In this document: positions 1 to 9,267 of the stretch, one piece after another
How the letters are laid out: every line of letters starts with the position of its first letter
Numbering within the stretch: the stretch's first letter is position 1
Translations under genes and position numbers: made by a program
Notes under the pieces: model-generated
The model's database searches: none
Told to the model about the DNA's origin: nothing
The model's input: the letters and a program-made list of their open reading frames with translations, nothing else
Origin: Pectobacterium aquaticum
Lineage (GTDB): Bacteria > Pseudomonadota > Gammaproteobacteria > Enterobacterales > Enterobacteriaceae
Assembly: GCF_003382565.3 (NCBI RefSeq)
Contig: NZ_CP086253.1
Span: forward strand, 3,844,001 to 3,908,000
Length of the DNA stretch: 64,000 bases
Direction: 5' to 3'

Positions 1-35
1 CTTTTTACGATCGAAAGAAAAATTTTACGATCAAA

Positions 36-74
36 GCAAAAACGCGGCGACACTTCTATGAAGCATCACCGCGT
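36..74 (-). terminator. Rho-independent terminator after ahpF
   Basis: An imperfect hairpin (arms 42-50 and 66-74, ACGCGG pairing with CCGCGT) lies just past the ahpF stop. Read on the minus strand it is followed by a T-rich tract (36-41), as expected for an intrinsic terminator. Confidence 0.7.
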
Positions 75-147
75 AGAACATTAAGATCGTCGTCAGAGAA
101 GCAGAAGGATGGCAAATATGCTCACCTTCGCCCTCAACTGGCCGATG

Positions 148-1710
148 TTATGCACGGGTTCTGATCAGGTAATCGAAGGCGCTCAAGGACGCTTTTGCTC
201 CTTCACCCGTCGCGATAATGATCTGCTTATACGGCACCGTCGTACAGTCACCGGCAGCAAAGATCCCTTTCACGCTGGTTTCGCACTTAGCATCGATCTC
301 AATTTCACCGATGCGGTTTCTGGCTACCGTACCTTCCAGCCAGTGGGTGTTAGGCAACAGGCCAATTTGTACGAAGATCCCTTCCAGCGCTAAATCGTGT
401 ACCGTATCGGTAAGACGATCTTTATAGCTCAGCCCCGTCACCTTCTGCCCATCGCCTTTCACTTCTGTGGTCTGCGCATTCAGAATGATGTCAACATTCG
501 GCAAGCTACGCACTTTTTCCTGTAATACAGAATCCGCTTTCAGTTCTGGAGCAAACTCAAGCAACGTAACATGTTTCACCACGCCAGCCAGATCGATAGC
601 CGCTTCGACACCGGAGTTTCCGCCGCCAATCACCGCGACGTGCTTGCCTTTAAACAGCGGGCCATCACAGTGCGGACAGTATGTTACGCCGCGCGTACGG
701 TACTGATCTTCACCGGGTACATTCATGTTTCTCCAGCGCGCGCCGGTCGCAATGATCACACTGCGCGCTTTTAGCGTCGCACCGGATACGGTAATCACCT
801 GATGCGGTTTACCCGGTTCGCCACCAGGAATTAAGGCTTCTGCGCTCTGCGCGTCGATCACGTCGACATCGTAGTCATCAACATGACTCTTCAGCGCCGT
901 CGCCAGTTTGGCACCTTCCGTTTTCGGCACGGAAATATAGTTTTCGATATCAACGGTATCCAATACCTGACCGCCAAAACGCTCACCGACCAACCCGGTA
1001 CGAATGCCTTTACGCGCCGAATAAACCGCAGCGGCGGCCCCCGCTGGGCCGCTACCGATGATTAATACATCATAGACGTCACGCTGATTCAGCTTCTCAA
1101 CCTGTTTAGCGCCCGCGCCAGTATCGATTTTCGTCACAATCTCAGCCAGGCTCGTCCGCCCCTGACTGAAGTGCTCGCCATTCAGGAAAACGGTCGGAAC
1201 GCCCATCACATTACGGCTTTGGATCTCATCCTGGAACACACCACCATCAATCGCGGTATGGGTGATATTTGGATTCAAGACCGCCATTAAATTCAGCGCC
1301 TGCACCACGTCCGGGCAGTTGTGGCAGGACAGTGAGTAATAGGTTTCAAAGTGGAATGAACCGTCGAGATGGCGGATTTGATCGAGTAATTCTTTCGCTT
1401 CTTTCGACGGATGACCGCCCACCTGCAATAACGCCAGAATCAGGGAGGTAAATTCGTGTCCCATTGGCGCACCGGCAAAACGCGGGCCACTTTGGGAATC
1501 TGGATTGGTAATCAGGAATGAAGGCTTACGTACTGCCAAATCATTCTTTTCAATAAAACTTACCCGATCGGACAGCTCGGCAATCTCAGCCAGCAGGGTT
1601 CTGACTTCGGTAGATTTAGCAGAGTCATCCAGAGTCGCAATCAACTCAACAGGTTTGGTTAATTTTTCCAGATAGGCTTTCAACTGGACTTTCATCGTAT
1701 TGTCGAGCAT
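148..1710 (-). CDS. ahpF: Alkyl hydroperoxide reductase subunit F
   Basis: AhpF is the FAD-containing NADH-dependent reductase that recycles the peroxiredoxin AhpC during cytoplasmic peroxide detoxification. The 520-residue product has the usual family length. It shows an N-terminal tandem thioredoxin-fold domain with a redox CHNC motif (Cys129/Cys132), an FAD-binding GSGPAG at about 220-225, and a thioredoxin-reductase-like domain with the CPHC disulphide at about 346-349 and an NAD-binding GGGNSG. The start MLDNTMKVQLK matches the enterobacterial protein. It lies downstream of ahpC on the same strand, separated by a hairpin that probably lowers ahpF expression relative to ahpC. Identification is very secure. 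Confidence 0.98.
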   Translation of the reverse strand: MLDNTMKVQLKAYLEKLTKPVELIATLDDSAKSTEVRTLLAEIAELSDRVSFIEKNDLAVRKPSFLITNPDSQSGPRFAGAPMGHEFTSLILALLQVGGHPSKEAKELLDQIRHLDGSFHFETYYSLSCHNCPDVVQALNLMAVLNPNITHTAIDGGVFQDEIQSRNVMGVPTVFLNGEHFSQGRTSLAEIVTKIDTGAGAKQVEKLNQRDVYDVLIIGSGPAGAAAAVYSARKGIRTGLVGERFGGQVLDTVDIENYISVPKTEGAKLATALKSHVDDYDVDVIDAQSAEALIPGGEPGKPHQVITVSGATLKARSVIIATGARWRNMNVPGEDQYRTRGVTYCPHCDGPLFKGKHVAVIGGGNSGVEAAIDLAGVVKHVTLLEFAPELKADSVLQEKVRSLPNVDIILNAQTTEVKGDGQKVTGLSYKDRLTDTVHDLALEGIFVQIGLLPNTHWLEGTVARNRIGEIEIDAKCETSVKGIFAAGDCTTVPYKQIIIATGEGAKASLSAFDYLIRTRA

Positions 1711-1780
1711 TGGTCGTCCTTAATTAGGCAAGTAGGTACAAAGGCAAAATCGTGCAGGGTGCTGGCCCCAAAAGCCGGGC

Positions 1781-1807
1781 CAGAAAAATCGGGTGCAACG
1801 CACCCGA
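1781..1807 (-). terminator. Attenuating terminator between ahpC and ahpF
   Basis: A perfect 8-bp stem (TCGGGTGC 1789-1796 with GCACCCGA 1800-1807) with a 3-nt loop is followed, on the minus strand, by a run of T (complement of 1784-1788). It sits 47 nt past the ahpC stop and about 70 nt before ahpF, so it probably makes ahpC mRNA more abundant than the ahpCF message. Confidence 0.8.
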
Positions 1808-1853
1808 CAAAAAAGGCCATGTTTTCTACAGTTATGTTTTCCGAGGTGTTAGC

Positions 1854-2417
1854 TTAGATTTTGCCAACCAGATCCAGAGACGGTGCCAGCGTAGCCTCGC
1901 CTTCTTTCCACTTGGCTGGGCACACTTCGCCTGGGTGAGACGCCACGTACTGCGCCGCTTTCACTTTACGCAGCAGGTCAGAGGCATCGCGGCCAATACC
2001 TTCCGCCGTGATTTCTACCGCCTGGATGATGCCCTGTGGGTCAACGATGAACGTACCGCGATCGGCCAGACCTTCTGCTTCGCGCATGTTTTCAAAGTTA
2101 CGCGTCAGCTGGCCCGTTGGGTCACCGATCATGGTGTATTTGATTTTGCCAATGGTTTCAGAGCTGCTGTGCCACGCTTTGTGCGTGAAGTGGGTATCGG
2201 TGGAAACAGAGTAGATTTCCACGCCACGCTCTTGGAATTCGTCGTAGTGGTCAGCGACATCACCCAGTTCGGTCGGGCAGACAAACGTAAAGTCAGCCGG
2301 ATAGAAGAAGAACACGCTCCATTTGCCTTCGATGTTCTTCTCAGTCACTTCAATGAATTGACCGTCTTTGAAAGCCATGTTTTTGAATGGTTTAACTTGG
2401 GTATTGATTACTGACAT
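1854..2417 (-). CDS. ahpC: Alkyl hydroperoxide reductase subunit C (peroxiredoxin)
   Basis: AhpC is a typical 2-Cys peroxiredoxin that reduces hydrogen peroxide and organic hydroperoxides in the cytoplasm and is re-reduced by AhpF. The peroxidatic cysteine is Cys47 in the FVCPTE motif and the resolving cysteine is in GEVCPAKW near residue 166. I chose the ATG at 2415-2417, giving 187 residues, the normal length, with a GAGG Shine-Dalgarno 8 nt upstream; an in-frame GTG directly before it gives one extra residue. It is the first gene of ahpCF. OxyR control is expected from the family, but I did not identify a confident OxyR site upstream. Confidence 0.98.
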   Translation of the reverse strand: MSVINTQVKPFKNMAFKDGQFIEVTEKNIEGKWSVFFFYPADFTFVCPTELGDVADHYDEFQERGVEIYSVSTDTHFTHKAWHSSSETIGKIKYTMIGDPTGQLTRNFENMREAEGLADRGTFIVDPQGIIQAVEITAEGIGRDASDLLRKVKAAQYVASHPGEVCPAKWKEGEATLAPSLDLVGKI

Positions 2418-2507
2418 CACTTTATCCTCATGTGTTTTCGCATGTGGCTAAAGTACAGAAACGTGATCGCTATCACCAATCCGTTGTCTTTATCGAATCA
2501 ATAAGTA

Positions 2508-2653
2508 ATACCGACTAGCTATTCGAGTTTCAGGACAAAACGTTAACATTTTGAACAACGCAACGCGTTGGCGGGCTAGGGAGAAGGAGACACACACGCA
2601 TGCGTGTCGAATATCGTAGCCAATGTACATGCCGCTTGAAGTATGACGGGTAT
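2508..2653 (+). repeat. ERIC-ended variant repeat with atypical core
   Basis: The outer parts match the ERIC elements in this window (TATTCGAGTTTCAGGA at the left, CTTGAAGTATGACGGGTAT at the right), but the core differs: it carries a TTTTGAACAACGC segment instead of the usual GGAGCTTAC core. A related element lies at 9114-9239. The rest of the 600-bp ahpC-upstream interval (2418-3009) is AT-rich and holds no convincing gene. Confidence 0.6.
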
Positions 2654-3009
2654 CAGGGCGAAATCAGGGATAAACGCTTTTCCAGACAGATCGGGTGGTG
2701 GTTTACAAACGTTGTCATCACTCAAATGATGTGGGGTAGCGCGATGAATAATATGGATAACCTACAGAAAAACTCTCCAGCTATTACGCTCCGGTGACAT
2801 GTTTGTCACACCATATTTTCCCGCTATAACGCCATGAGAAAGGGCTCTAAAATTCAGCTCATTCAGAATAAACAGTATTAAACTATTAGCAATGAATATA
2901 ATTTAATGGAAATAATATTAAAACAAAAAATAACTGGAATTGGATATATTCACTTAAGTTAGCTAGATATTTAAATCTCCCACAAAAAAATTAAAGTTAT
3001 TTAAATAAA

Positions 3010-3252
3010 TTGCCGATTTTATACCAATACCCATATCGCGGTTTCGACGTGAGTTCAATGCACGTTCGCTACAAGATTGGAACTAAAGTCTGTCAATTTG
3101 ATATGACCTATAGTGTAAAATACGTTCTGGGGAATAAAATCCCACAGTGGACGAAGAGTACAACGCCAAGCAACGGTGCTCGATGCGATCTGCGAGTCAC
3201 TTATGCCAGTGTCACAACTTATGATTCAGATGTTGAAATCACCATGAGATAG
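3010..3252 (+). pseudogene. Remnant of a small two-cysteine protein upstream of the first cassette gene
   Basis: An 80-codon reading frame opens at a TTG immediately after an in-frame stop. It has no signal peptide but looks like the C-terminal half of a small secreted beta-rich protein, with two cysteines and a hydrophilic alternating pattern (VRYKIGTKVCQFDMTYSVKY). It ends 23 nt before the next gene. In the two other cassettes of this region the equivalent position is held by a gene with a signal peptide, so I read this as a 5'-truncated partner gene. It could instead be an unusual small intact gene. Confidence 0.35.
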
Positions 3253-3275
3253 AACCACTCAGGTGAAGCATTTAC

Positions 3276-4148
3276 ATGAGTAAATTGGATAAGCCACCTT
3301 TTAGCGTGGCTTATCCTTCAGATATCAGCCTGCTACCTGGAAACCTGAAGATGATTAATTTAAATAACCTTCCCGCCACCAAAAGCATTGATGTTAGAGA
3401 CACGGCAAAAACAAACTCATCTGCGGTAACAGGCAACACGTCGAACAAAACGACGTCATCCGTATCCTCAAATGAATCAACAACAAAAGATAAAAGCAGC
3501 GTATCGTCGCTTGCACGACAGTTAAGTGATGCCGCAACACGCGCAGAAGCAAGGGATAGCAGCAATAGCCGTGGAAAACTGGCGTCATATGCACATTCAG
3601 TCATTGAGGAACTGGCTGGTAGCAGCTATGAAAGCCGCCGAAAAGCGCTAGCTGAAGAATTACCGGATACTGACGACCCGCAATTACTTGCTCGCGCAAA
3701 GCAAGCTAATGACTTCGCTAACGGTCATGGCTCAAACCCCTTTAAAGGACTCTCCCGCGATCAGCTCTCACTCATTATTTACGATGATAGCAATACTTTT
3801 ACCGTCAACGAGCGCAGAGCAGCACTGCATGAATCAAATGAAATAGAAAGCGCCTGGAGCCATCGAGTCGTAGCGCAAAGCAAGCAAGAATGGAATCGAG
3901 GGGAATTTAAACAAACCGAGTTCTTCAAACTTGTTCTGGAACACTATGAAGGCTTGCCGCTAATCGAACAGGTGCAGGCTCCCGCCAACTACGAGTCTCG
4001 ACTCAAACATCTAATCAAAATGGATTACAACTTTGTGACCGGCGAGCCAGGGAAAAATGCGAACCCGCTGAACAATCTGTTCGACCTGCTTTTACCACGT
4101 AATATTCCAATAGGAAGCAATACAGCCACTACAGGAAAGGCTGAATAA
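3276..4148 (+). CDS. Unrecognised protein with Ser/Thr-rich N-terminus (cassette 1)
   Basis: I do not recognise a characterised family. The 290-residue product has no signal peptide. Residues about 45-80 are a low-complexity Ser/Thr/Asn stretch (SSAVTGNTSNKTTSSVSSNE), followed by a charged, apparently helical C-terminal region (SLARQLSDAATRAEARDSS, NPFKGLSRDQLSLIIYDDS). An AGGTGA Shine-Dalgarno lies 9 nt before the ATG; a downstream ATG (MINLNNLPATK) is an alternative start that would resemble the short leaders of the two related proteins. It is convergent with the exporter operon that ends at 4321. Proteins with the same layout (short leader, Ser/Thr linker, unique C-terminal region) are encoded at 9268-9777 and 11237-12142. 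I infer they are exported substrates or effectors of the exporter, without direct proof. Confidence 0.6.
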   Translation: MSKLDKPPFSVAYPSDISLLPGNLKMINLNNLPATKSIDVRDTAKTNSSAVTGNTSNKTTSSVSSNESTTKDKSSVSSLARQLSDAATRAEARDSSNSRGKLASYAHSVIEELAGSSYESRRKALAEELPDTDDPQLLARAKQANDFANGHGSNPFKGLSRDQLSLIIYDDSNTFTVNERRAALHESNEIESAWSHRVVAQSKQEWNRGEFKQTEFFKLVLEHYEGLPLIEQVQAPANYESRLKHLIKMDYNFVTGEPGKNANPLNNLFDLLLPRNIPIGSNTATTGKAE

Positions 4149-4320
4149 GCCCAATCAATAATCCTACAGTCGCTAATTTTCGAGGCGGGTGTTCAGGGGA
4201 AATAAACGGCAATCATGTGCTGGCGCCCCTAATACCCACTTCTGGGTCAAAAAATAGAAACCGACATACTCGCAATTATCGTTTCTCGTGTTTGGCACAC
4301 GCACATGCCTAAATCAATAA

Positions 4321-5586
4321 TTAAGGAATCTGTACTTCACCCGCCTCCAGCCCGGAAATTTCTACGCCCTGTGCCACCGTTTTCCCTAACGTCACGTTGA
4401 TTTTCTTTGGTGGTGTGTCAGCAGTCGGACGGTAAATCACATAGACATGACCATTCTCATCGGTATGCAGAGCCTGTGCAGGCACCGCGATACCGTGCTC
4501 ATTGCGATAGACAATAATAGCCAGCCGTGCGCTCATCCCCAGTCGAATATTTTGCCTTAAATCTGCCAACGGCGTATCAAGTGACACCACCACATCATAG
4601 TAAGCACCACTGCCTGACATCTCAGCAGCATCAGCCTGCATATCAATCGAAGCAACCTTTCCCGTCAGGGTCTGTCCGGCAAACCCATCCCCTGTGACGT
4701 TAACCGTCATCCCCTCTTGCAGTTGATGCAGATCCGTTTCCTCTACCCGAGTCGCCACCTGAAAACGGTCCTGAGCAATGACGCCAAACAGCGACGCTCC
4801 CTGGCTGACCAGCAAACCAGATTGGATAACCACTGGTTTGCCGTTATCAGGCGTAGCCGGGCGTACCACAAAACCGCTAAACGGTGCCTTGACGGTCTGC
4901 CGTTCAACCTGAGTAGCCAGCGTCTGATAGCGCACCTGTGCGTTGGTCAACTCCATCTCCGCAATCTTACGATCCTCACCGTTCCCACGCGCCAGCACCG
5001 TTCGCAACTCCTCTTGTGCTGCAATCAGATCCTGCTCCTGCGAACGAATTTGCTGCTTTAACGTATCAACCTCCATACGCGCGACGATGCCACGCTCGAA
5101 CAACGCCTGTGTATCCCGAAGATTGGCTTGCGTATTGCTAAAAGTAGACCGAGCTGAGCTTACCGCACGCCGCGCACGTGATACCTCAGCACTTTGCTCC
5201 CACTGCCTGAGCAATTGTACCTCGCGCTGCGTCTTGAGCAATTCGGCCTGCGCTTGACGTAACTGAATCTCAATTTGCCCAGGGTCCAGTATTAGTAACG
5301 TTTGCCCTTGCTCAACTCGTTGGCCCTCACGCACCAGTACCTCGCGGATAATGCCTTCAAAAGGAGCCGCCAGCGTTGTCTGCTTCGCGGCCTGAATGCG
5401 TCCAACCAATCCTAATTGATTCTCCAATAATTGGGGTTGGACAGGTAACCATTGCCCCTGAAGCGCGCTTTCCTGTTCATTCGCGCGCCCTGCCAGCAGC
5501 CAAGTGAGCATGCCGAACGCCACAATCAACAGCAATACAATAAGGTGACGCCGACGCAGTCGAGACCAAAAGTGATGCCTAATCAT
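4321..5586 (-). CDS. HlyD/MacA-family periplasmic adaptor subunit
   Basis: This is a membrane-fusion protein linking an inner-membrane ABC exporter to an outer-membrane TolC-type channel. The 421-residue protein has one N-terminal transmembrane segment (HLIVLLLIVAFGMLTWLLA, about residues 15-33), a lipoyl/barrel-sandwich half motif (AAPFEGIIREVLVREGQRV), a long coiled-coil hairpin (about 110-220), the second lipoyl half (VKAPFSGFVV) and a beta-barrel domain. I chose the ATG at 5584-5586, which overlaps the stop codon of the upstream channel gene and implies translational coupling; the longer reading frame would begin inside that gene. It is the last gene of a four-gene operon (ATPase, permease, channel, adaptor). 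The substrate is unknown. Confidence 0.88.
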   Translation of the reverse strand: MIRHHFWSRLRRRHLIVLLLIVAFGMLTWLLAGRANEQESALQGQWLPVQPQLLENQLGLVGRIQAAKQTTLAAPFEGIIREVLVREGQRVEQGQTLLILDPGQIEIQLRQAQAELLKTQREVQLLRQWEQSAEVSRARRAVSSARSTFSNTQANLRDTQALFERGIVARMEVDTLKQQIRSQEQDLIAAQEELRTVLARGNGEDRKIAEMELTNAQVRYQTLATQVERQTVKAPFSGFVVRPATPDNGKPVVIQSGLLVSQGASLFGVIAQDRFQVATRVEETDLHQLQEGMTVNVTGDGFAGQTLTGKVASIDMQADAAEMSGSGAYYDVVVSLDTPLADLRQNIRLGMSARLAIIVYRNEHGIAVPAQALHTDENGHVYVIYRPTADTPPKKINVTLGKTVAQGVEISGLEAGEVQIP

Positions 5587-7045
5587 TGAGTGCGATATCC
5601 CAGCTTTGTAATGTTGTGCCCAGCGTCTCATCCAGTTCAGCTTGCGCATTGAGGTAGCCAATCAGCGCATTGAGACGGGCGTTTTCAGCGTTGCGTAAAT
5701 CGTTCTCGAAGCTCAGCACCTGAAAGTTACTGGAACGCCCAACCGTGAGCTTTTCTCGTTCAATGTCCAGCTTGCGGCGCGATAAATCCCGCGCGCGTTG
5801 GGAGATCTCGAACTGCCGCCAGCGCGTACCGATATCACGCACCGCATTGGTAACATCGCGTTCAAGCTGCTGCCTGACTTCATCCAGTTGAATATGCTGG
5901 TTACGCACATTGACTCGCGCTTGCACCTCCGCCTGACGGGTACTCAGATCGCCGATAGGGATCTCCACCTGCACACCAACATAATTCTCCCAGGTTCGTG
6001 AGGTACTGCTCTGTGCTGCGCGGTCGCGCACCTGACTCGCGCCCCCGATTAGCGAGATATCCCACAGGCGATCGTTACGTGCCACCGCCAGACCGAGTGC
6101 AGCCTGCTCATTAGCGATGAGCTGGGCGAGATAAGCCGGTCGGGAGGCTTCGGCCTGTTTCAATGCCTGTGCGGCGTTGACATCAACGCGCTGTGCCTGC
6201 ATCGATTCCGTTGCCACAACCAGCGTATTTAGATCCAGTGCCAGAAGTTGCAGCAATGCAAGGCGCGCAGTATCCAGCTGGTTTCTGGCTTCCTCATGCG
6301 CCAGCTCCTGTGTGGCAACTTCCGCTTCGGTTTGCACAATTTCAAATTCAGCCATGCGCCCTGCGGCAATCATCGCACGGTTGACCTCAACCAGTTCGCG
6401 TGCTCGTGTCAGCGCATCACGAGCGATTTGCAGTTGCTCCTGCGAGCGCAGCAGTTCCCGATAGGCGGCGATAATCTGGGTAATCGTCTGTGAAACAGTG
6501 GATTTCAGCGTCAAACGATTTAACTGCTCAGTCAGCTGTGCAATATGAACGGGGGCAGTCGTGACATCTTTACCGGCACCGCGAAGCAAAGGCTGAATCA
6601 CCGTGATGTTGGCACCATCGTTACGTGACAGCCCCGCGCTATCAGCCTGCGTGTGGCGGTAGGTCCAACCAAGGCTAAAACGGGTGCCATACGGCGTGAG
6701 CAGTGTCGACGTCGGCGTTAAATTGCCCTGCCGATAACGATCGCTTTGGTTACGATTGGAAAGGTAGCTGCCCGTCAGCGATAGTTTGGGAGTAAAACGA
6801 TCCTCCGCAACACGAAGATCAAATTTCTGCGCAACACGATCCAGATAGGCGCTACGGATCGCACGGTTGTCACGCAATCCAAGATAAATCGCATCGCTCA
6901 GCGTGAGATCGATAGTTTGTGCATTCAGAGATGTACTGACTGTCGCCAGACCCTGTCGCGTCGCCTGAGAAGGAGTCAAATCCGTTTCTGCATACCCTTG
7001 ATGGGCTGAAAACAAAATCAGTAAACACAGGATAGATTTACGCAT
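5579..7045 (-). CDS. TolC-family outer-membrane efflux channel
   Basis: The 488-residue protein begins with a signal peptide (MRKSILCLLILFSAHQGYA) and has the two-fold repeated, coiled-coil-rich organisation of TolC-family outer-membrane factors, with long Gln/Glu/Ala-rich helices and ASRPAYLAQLIANEQAALG typical of the family. It should form the outer-membrane duct for the adaptor and ABC subunits encoded on either side. It overlaps the permease gene by 8 nt and the adaptor gene by 8 nt, so all are translationally linked. Having its own channel gene suggests a dedicated export machine rather than a MacAB pump that borrows the housekeeping TolC. Confidence 0.88.
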   Translation of the reverse strand: MRKSILCLLILFSAHQGYAETDLTPSQATRQGLATVSTSLNAQTIDLTLSDAIYLGLRDNRAIRSAYLDRVAQKFDLRVAEDRFTPKLSLTGSYLSNRNQSDRYRQGNLTPTSTLLTPYGTRFSLGWTYRHTQADSAGLSRNDGANITVIQPLLRGAGKDVTTAPVHIAQLTEQLNRLTLKSTVSQTITQIIAAYRELLRSQEQLQIARDALTRARELVEVNRAMIAAGRMAEFEIVQTEAEVATQELAHEEARNQLDTARLALLQLLALDLNTLVVATESMQAQRVDVNAAQALKQAEASRPAYLAQLIANEQAALGLAVARNDRLWDISLIGGASQVRDRAAQSSTSRTWENYVGVQVEIPIGDLSTRQAEVQARVNVRNQHIQLDEVRQQLERDVTNAVRDIGTRWRQFEISQRARDLSRRKLDIEREKLTVGRSSNFQVLSFENDLRNAENARLNALIGYLNAQAELDETLGTTLQSWDIALND

Positions 7046-8285
7046 CGCGTAGCGCCTGCACAGGTTCGAGCCGAGCCGCAGTCATTGCTGGGTTAAGCCC
7101 AAAAAACAGACCAATCGCCAATGAACTGCCAATGCCAAGGGGAAGTGACAATACCGAAAGTGAAAAGGCTGACCAGTCTGAAAAAAAGACAAACAGCCAC
7201 GCCGCCGCAACGCCACACACCGCACCGATTAGGGCTCCACAAGCGGACAACACAACAGCCTCCAGCAAAAACAGCCCCGCAATATCGCGCGGTCGCGCGC
7301 CCAGCGCCATACGAACACCGATTTCACGACGGCGTTCAGACACGTTCATCACCATGACGTTCATTACTCCTACCCCACCCACCAGCAAGGAAATCCCTCC
7401 CAGCCCCGCCAGCAGCCATGAAAACATGCGGGACTGTTGCGCCATTCCCTCCAGTAGCTGCTGTGGGATTTGTACACCGATATCAAGTTTCGGCATCAGG
7501 GGGGACAAATAATCCTTTAACTGCGCTCCCGTTTGCATCAGCGTATCGCTGCTGCTGCTGCGTGCAATCACGCTGACGATTTGTGGCGCAGGCATGACAC
7601 GGCGCATACCTGAGATAGGCATCAGAATAGAGTCATCAACTGAGATGGGAACCAGAGGGTTGTGTCCCTGTGGCTGAAGGATTCCCACAATCTCAAACAA
7701 GTATCTACTCACCTGCACGCGCTCACCCAAGGCGGCTACGCCACCCTGCGATGCCCACTGTTCCGCAACATTCGCCCCCAACACGATGTAGGTACTTTGC
7801 TCATCGAAGTCACTCAGGTAGCGGCCCTGCGCAAGCTTCAGCGCTAATACGTCCGACAATTCCGCTCTGCTCCCCACCACCATAGTGCTGAGTGAACGGC
7901 CGCGCAGCCGAGCCTCGGTGGAAGTAACAATTAACGCGGTTGCCGCCTTGATATCAGGCAGATTTTGTCGCAACGCGGGGATATCGAGGTCAGCGGGAGC
8001 CGAGCCAATTGCATGACTCCCCACCCGGTTCTGAACGGAGGCAACCAGCAGGTCACTGCCCATGCCTCGGAATACGCCCATGGCTTCGGCTTCTGCGTTG
8101 TGTCCGATGTTAAGCAAAGCGACAACCGATCCACATCCAACCGCAATCCCCAGTAGAGCCAGAACAGCACGCCGCCCAAGAAGAATAAGGCTGTTCAACG
8201 GCTCGAGCAGACGCTGTTGCAGTGAAGGGCCATAGTGGTATCGGCGCACCTGACGATCTTCCATCCGTGAACGAGAATCAGACAT
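7038..8285 (-). CDS. MacB-type ABC exporter, permease subunit (no ATPase domain)
   Basis: The 415-residue protein has MacB/FtsX topology: one transmembrane helix near residue 40-60, a large periplasmic MacB core domain, then three C-terminal helices with the conserved NVMVMNVSERRREIGVRMAL and ARPRDIAGLFLLEAVVLS motifs. The ATPase is encoded separately just upstream, whereas E. coli MacB fuses both. Its reading frame overlaps the ATPase gene by 8 nt. It belongs to the mechanotransmitting type VII ABC superfamily, which exports macrolides, lipoproteins, peptides or proteins; the cargo here is unknown. Confidence 0.88.
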   Translation of the reverse strand: MSDSRSRMEDRQVRRYHYGPSLQQRLLEPLNSLILLGRRAVLALLGIAVGCGSVVALLNIGHNAEAEAMGVFRGMGSDLLVASVQNRVGSHAIGSAPADLDIPALRQNLPDIKAATALIVTSTEARLRGRSLSTMVVGSRAELSDVLALKLAQGRYLSDFDEQSTYIVLGANVAEQWASQGGVAALGERVQVSRYLFEIVGILQPQGHNPLVPISVDDSILMPISGMRRVMPAPQIVSVIARSSSSDTLMQTGAQLKDYLSPLMPKLDIGVQIPQQLLEGMAQQSRMFSWLLAGLGGISLLVGGVGVMNVMVMNVSERRREIGVRMALGARPRDIAGLFLLEAVVLSACGALIGAVCGVAAAWLFVFFSDWSAFSLSVLSLPLGIGSSLAIGLFFGLNPAMTAARLEPVQALRDA

Positions 8286-8979
8286 GATTCACCTCATAGA
8301 TTCGACCATCTTGTACCTGAATGCGTCGGGTCATACGGCAAGCCATGCCTTTATCATGCGTCACCATCACGAGCGTCGTCCCCTGTTCGCGGTTCAATGC
8401 CAGCAATAGCGTGATGATGTCATCGGCCGTTTGGCTATCGAGATTGCCAGTCGGTTCATCCGCCAGCAAAAGTGCGGGTTCACCAACCAGTGCTCGCGCA
8501 ATTGCCACCCTCTGGCGCTGGCCGCCAGAGAGGTCGGCTGGCCTATGGTGGGTTCGTTCTGCAAGGCCAACACGCGCCAGCTGTACTTGAGCAGCTTGCC
8601 GGGCGGCCTGCCGCGAGACGCCACGATAGGTCAGGGGAAGCGCGACGTTATCCAACGCATCCAGACGCGGCAGTAAATTAAAACTCTGGAAGACAAAACC
8701 AATGACTTGATTACGCACGATCGCACGGTCATCGGCACTCGCCTGAGACATATCTTGCCCAGCAAGTAATAAACGCCCAGATACGGGCTGATCGAGTAAA
8801 CCGATGATATTGAGCAAGGTACTTTTGCCAGAACCCGATGCGCCCACAATCGCACAGCTTTGCCCGGCAGGAATGGACAGTGAAATATCGTGCAGCACCG
8901 CTTGAGAGGAAGCTCCGGTACTGTAGGTGTGTGAAATACCTTGTAAACAGATCAGATCCGTTACTCTTTCATCAGACAT
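8278..8979 (-). CDS. MacB/LolD-type ABC exporter, ATPase subunit
   Basis: The 233-residue cytoplasmic ATPase energises the adjacent permease. Walker A (GASGSGKST, about 46-54), ABC signature LSGGQ (150-154), Walker B with catalytic Glu (LLLADEPTGNLD, about 171-181) and the H-loop (VMVTHD) are all intact. I chose the ATG at 8977-8979 because GAGG lies 5 nt upstream; in-frame codons up to 9012 lack a ribosome-binding site. It is the first gene of the exporter operon. The promoter-proximal segment from 8660 to 9043 is duplicated almost exactly at 10771-11154. Confidence 0.9.
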   Translation of the reverse strand: MSDERVTDLICLQGISHTYSTGASSQAVLHDISLSIPAGQSCAIVGASGSGKSTLLNIIGLLDQPVSGRLLLAGQDMSQASADDRAIVRNQVIGFVFQSFNLLPRLDALDNVALPLTYRGVSRQAARQAAQVQLARVGLAERTHHRPADLSGGQRQRVAIARALVGEPALLLADEPTGNLDSQTADDIITLLLALNREQGTTLVMVTHDKGMACRMTRRIQVQDGRIYEVNHV

Positions 8980-9043
8980 CCTTGCCTCTTTACTGATCCC
9001 CGAAAGCATCACAGTGGTCGAATTATCCTACTGTTTGTGCTTT
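8660..9043 (-). repeat. 384-bp direct repeat, original copy
   Basis: Positions 8660-9043 (upstream sequence plus the first 107 codons of the ATPase gene) recur at 10771-11154 in the same orientation with only about two visible differences (one changes Ser to Arg before the chosen start). The near identity implies a recent duplication or recombination. Confidence 0.95.
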
Positions 9044-9113
9044 AGGAAAAGCACTCGACACAATAATTTAGCTACCTCTCTTATTACTCTGTATTGCCGA
9101 AATATTCATCCTA

Positions 9114-9239
9114 TATACCCTAAAAATTTCGAGTTTTAGGATCAAATGTTAGCGTTTTGAACAACGCAAAGCGTCGGAGACGCACACCAGTGTATAGAAT
9201 GACGAGCCAACGCATGCAACTTAACCTATTATGGGTATA
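9114..9239 (+). repeat. ERIC-ended variant repeat with atypical core
   Basis: A 126-bp element bounded by TATACCC and GGGTATA, with ERIC-like ends but a core containing TTTTGAACAACGCAAAGCG, like the element at 2508-2653. The two variants bracket the first cassette gene and the exporter operon. Confidence 0.65.
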
Positions 9240-9267
9240 AAACTCTTTGAGTAATAAACTACCCTTC

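Noticed and set aside
1752..2414. 220-codon plus-strand frame opposite ahpC
   Set aside because: Antisense shadow of a highly conserved gene; composition is not protein-like.
2418..2520. OxyR-binding site upstream of ahpC
   Set aside because: Expected from the family, but I could not align a convincing four-element OxyR motif; left unannotated.
2600..2797. 65-codon plus-strand frame upstream of cassette 1
   Set aside because: It begins inside the ERIC-like repeat and has no ribosome-binding site or recognisable composition.
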